In this document: positions 4,955-6,009 of the stretch, one piece after another
How positions within the stretch are numbered: position 1 is the first letter of the stretch
How the letters are laid out: the number at the start of each line of letters is the position of its first letter
Origin: Ruminococcus sp.
GTDB taxonomy: Bacteria; Bacillota_A; Clostridia; Oscillospirales; Ruminococcaceae
Direction of reading: 5' to 3'
Length of the DNA: 6,009 nucleotides
Assembly (NCBI GenBank): GCA_017418765.1
Contig: JAFOMV010000110.1
Span: 1-6,009 of the forward strand
The notes under the pieces: model-generated
The model's database searches: none
What the model saw: only the letters and a program-made list of their open reading frames with translations
Told to the model about the DNA's origin: nothing
Translations under genes and position numbers: made by a program

Positions 4955-6009
4955 GCTGAAATTATTTGAAGCCATGAATCTTATAGATGATGACCTTATA
5001 AGAGAAGCTGATATGCATATTACGGATATCAGCTCCAAAGAAGCTGTGACCGCAGCAGCAGAAAATGATAACAGCGATATCATTGTTTCGGGCGTTGAAA
5101 GCTACAGGGCAGGCGGATGGCACAGGTTAGCCGCAGCGGCATCATTGATACTTCTGCTTACAGGCGCTGCCGCAGGCGGAGCACTGCTTATACGTGGCCG
5201 CAGACCCCCTGTGATAAGCAACGATGACTTTGAAGCAGAAACTGTTTCGACTGCATTTGTGACTGATGAAACGGCTTCCGGGAAAATTACTATTACCGGG
5301 ACTTCGGTATCATCGAATAAAACAACAGCCACAACATCATCTGGCAAAGCTGAAAAGAGTTCCCAAAAAACAGGATCTGCCAAACAGGATAAGAACATCT
5401 CAGCAGCAGAAACTGAGAGAAGTGTGCTGACAGGCACTTTTCCTGCTGATACTCCGTCGGCAAAGCAGGGCAATACCACTCAAAGCCGATCTTCTAAAAC
5501 TACGGCAGCCAAGACTTCAGCATCCTCTAAAACCACAACTGTAAAGACGACAACAACTCCGCCTGTTGCAAAGAATTCTAAGAGAATGGCTCTTTATGAT
5601 GTCTATCAGCTTTCTAAAGGCAGCGCACTTACATGGTCAGACTTTGACCCGTATATCGGCGAGGACGTAGGTTCGGGAATATACATTTACAAATATAATA
5701 TTCTTGATGGCTATACTCTCTATGTAATGGGAGTTCCTCCGAAAGCGCCCGACAAGATATGGCTTTACAAAGGCACAGATGCGCCTATGGACGGTGAGCA
5801 TATCGATATCCGCTATGAAAATATCAATGAGTTTAAAAATTCTGAACAGGCACTGAAAGACAAGGAATTGCTCTATAAGGAGATACATCCGGATTCTGTA
5901 AGCAGGATACAGGTAACATCCTCATCAGGCAAGAGCACAGAACTTTCTTATCCTGAGGTCAAGAGTTTAGTAAGTCTTCTGAAAGACAGGGATCTTCTCA
6001 GAAAGGACA
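4947..6009 (+). CDS. Putative anti-sigma factor / membrane sensor partner of the ECF sigma factor (3' end missing)
   Basis: The frame stays open to the window edge: 354 complete codons are visible and no stop is reached. Residues 1-58 form a short acidic, presumably cytoplasmic part with LKLFEAMNLIDDDLIREA (4-21), a pattern I associate with clostridial anti-sigma proteins next to ECF genes. A single membrane span follows (about 61-82). Next is a low-complexity linker (about 101-210) with 27 Thr and 19 Ser in 110 residues and SSKTT at 182-186 and 193-197. A folded outside domain begins near 213, with TWSDFDPYIGEDVGSGIYIY (229-248), DGYTLYVMGVPP (254-265) and HIDIRYENINEF (285-296). No cysteine is visible, so this is not a zinc-binding (HxxxCxxC) anti-sigma factor. 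The start at 4947 is preceded by GGAAGG (4933-4938) at 8 nt; an in-frame ATG at 4941 would add two residues. The anti-sigma role rests on gene order and architecture, and what it senses is unknown. Confidence 0.8.
   Translation, partial: MNELKLFEAMNLIDDDLIREADMHITDISSKEAVTAAAENDNSDIIVSGVESYRAGGWHRLAAAASLILLLTGAAAGGALLIRGRRPPVISNDDFEAETVSTAFVTDETASGKITITGTSVSSNKTTATTSSGKAEKSSQKTGSAKQDKNISAAETERSVLTGTFPADTPSAKQGNTTQSRSSKTTAAKTSASSKTTTVKTTTTPPVAKNSKRMALYDVYQLSKGSALTWSDFDPYIGEDVGSGIYIYKYNILDGYTLYVMGVPPKAPDKIWLYKGTDAPMDGEHIDIRYENINEFKNSEQALKDKELLYKEIHPDSVSRIQVTSSSGKSTELSYPEVKSLVSLLKDRDLLRKD

Noticed and set aside
4947..5300. Zinc-binding anti-sigma (ZAS) domain
   Set aside because: No cysteine is present in the visible protein, so the HxxxCxxC motif is absent.
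5102..5479. 125-codon open frame on the minus strand inside the anti-sigma gene
   Set aside because: It lies wholly opposite a better-supported frame and owes its length to the Ser/Thr/Ala-rich low-complexity coding there. It has no ribosome binding site or recognisable domain.
1..6009. CRISPR array, tRNA, insertion sequence or defence system
   Set aside because: No regularly spaced repeats, cloverleaf, transposase or nuclease-like coding region was found on either strand.

Overview
The window looks like a chromosomal segment from a low-to-mid GC Firmicute, most likely a gut or rumen member of the Oscillospiraceae (Ruminococcus-like). Three things point there: protein signatures of clostridial type, strong AAGGAG-type ribosome binding sites, and a threonine/serine/lysine-rich stalk on a surface-facing protein. 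This placement is inferred from sequence feel alone; no 16S or marker gene is present. There is no transposase, integrase, CRISPR array, tRNA or rRNA, and no gene appears broken.

Layout. Positions 1-135 (+) hold the last 44 codons of a class I DAHP synthase, the first enzyme of the shikimate pathway. After a short gap with a near-consensus extended -10 promoter comes a 474-residue sodium/alanine-type symporter (223-1647, +). A strong hairpin (1723-1758) sits between its end and that of a convergent small lipoprotein gene (1762-2304, -). Upstream of the lipoprotein on the same strand, beyond a 16-bp hairpin, is nnr (2410-4119, -), the fused NAD(P)HX epimerase/dehydratase that repairs damaged NAD(P)H. 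The nnr gene is read from an extended -10 promoter through a leader of about 130 nt that can form three hairpins. Divergent from it is a two-gene regulatory unit: an ECF-type sigma-70 factor (4400-4954, +) and, overlapping it by 8 nt, a single-pass membrane protein that is probably its anti-sigma/sensor partner (4947 to the window end, +, incomplete).

How the genes fit together. The nnr-lipoprotein order recalls the acpS/nnr/LolA-like-lipoprotein/alr neighbourhood found in many Firmicutes, but the next gene here is a convergent alanine-family transporter, not alanine racemase. The sigma/anti-sigma pair looks like a self-contained envelope-signalling module. Its possible autoregulatory promoter (TGAAAT-16-CGACTA) has the ECF form, and the partner protein has a short cytoplasmic part, one membrane span, a 42% Ser/Thr linker of about 110 residues and a folded outside domain cut by the window end.

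Most of the window is ordinary housekeeping. The parts most worth a second look are the structured nnr leader and the sigma/sensor module.
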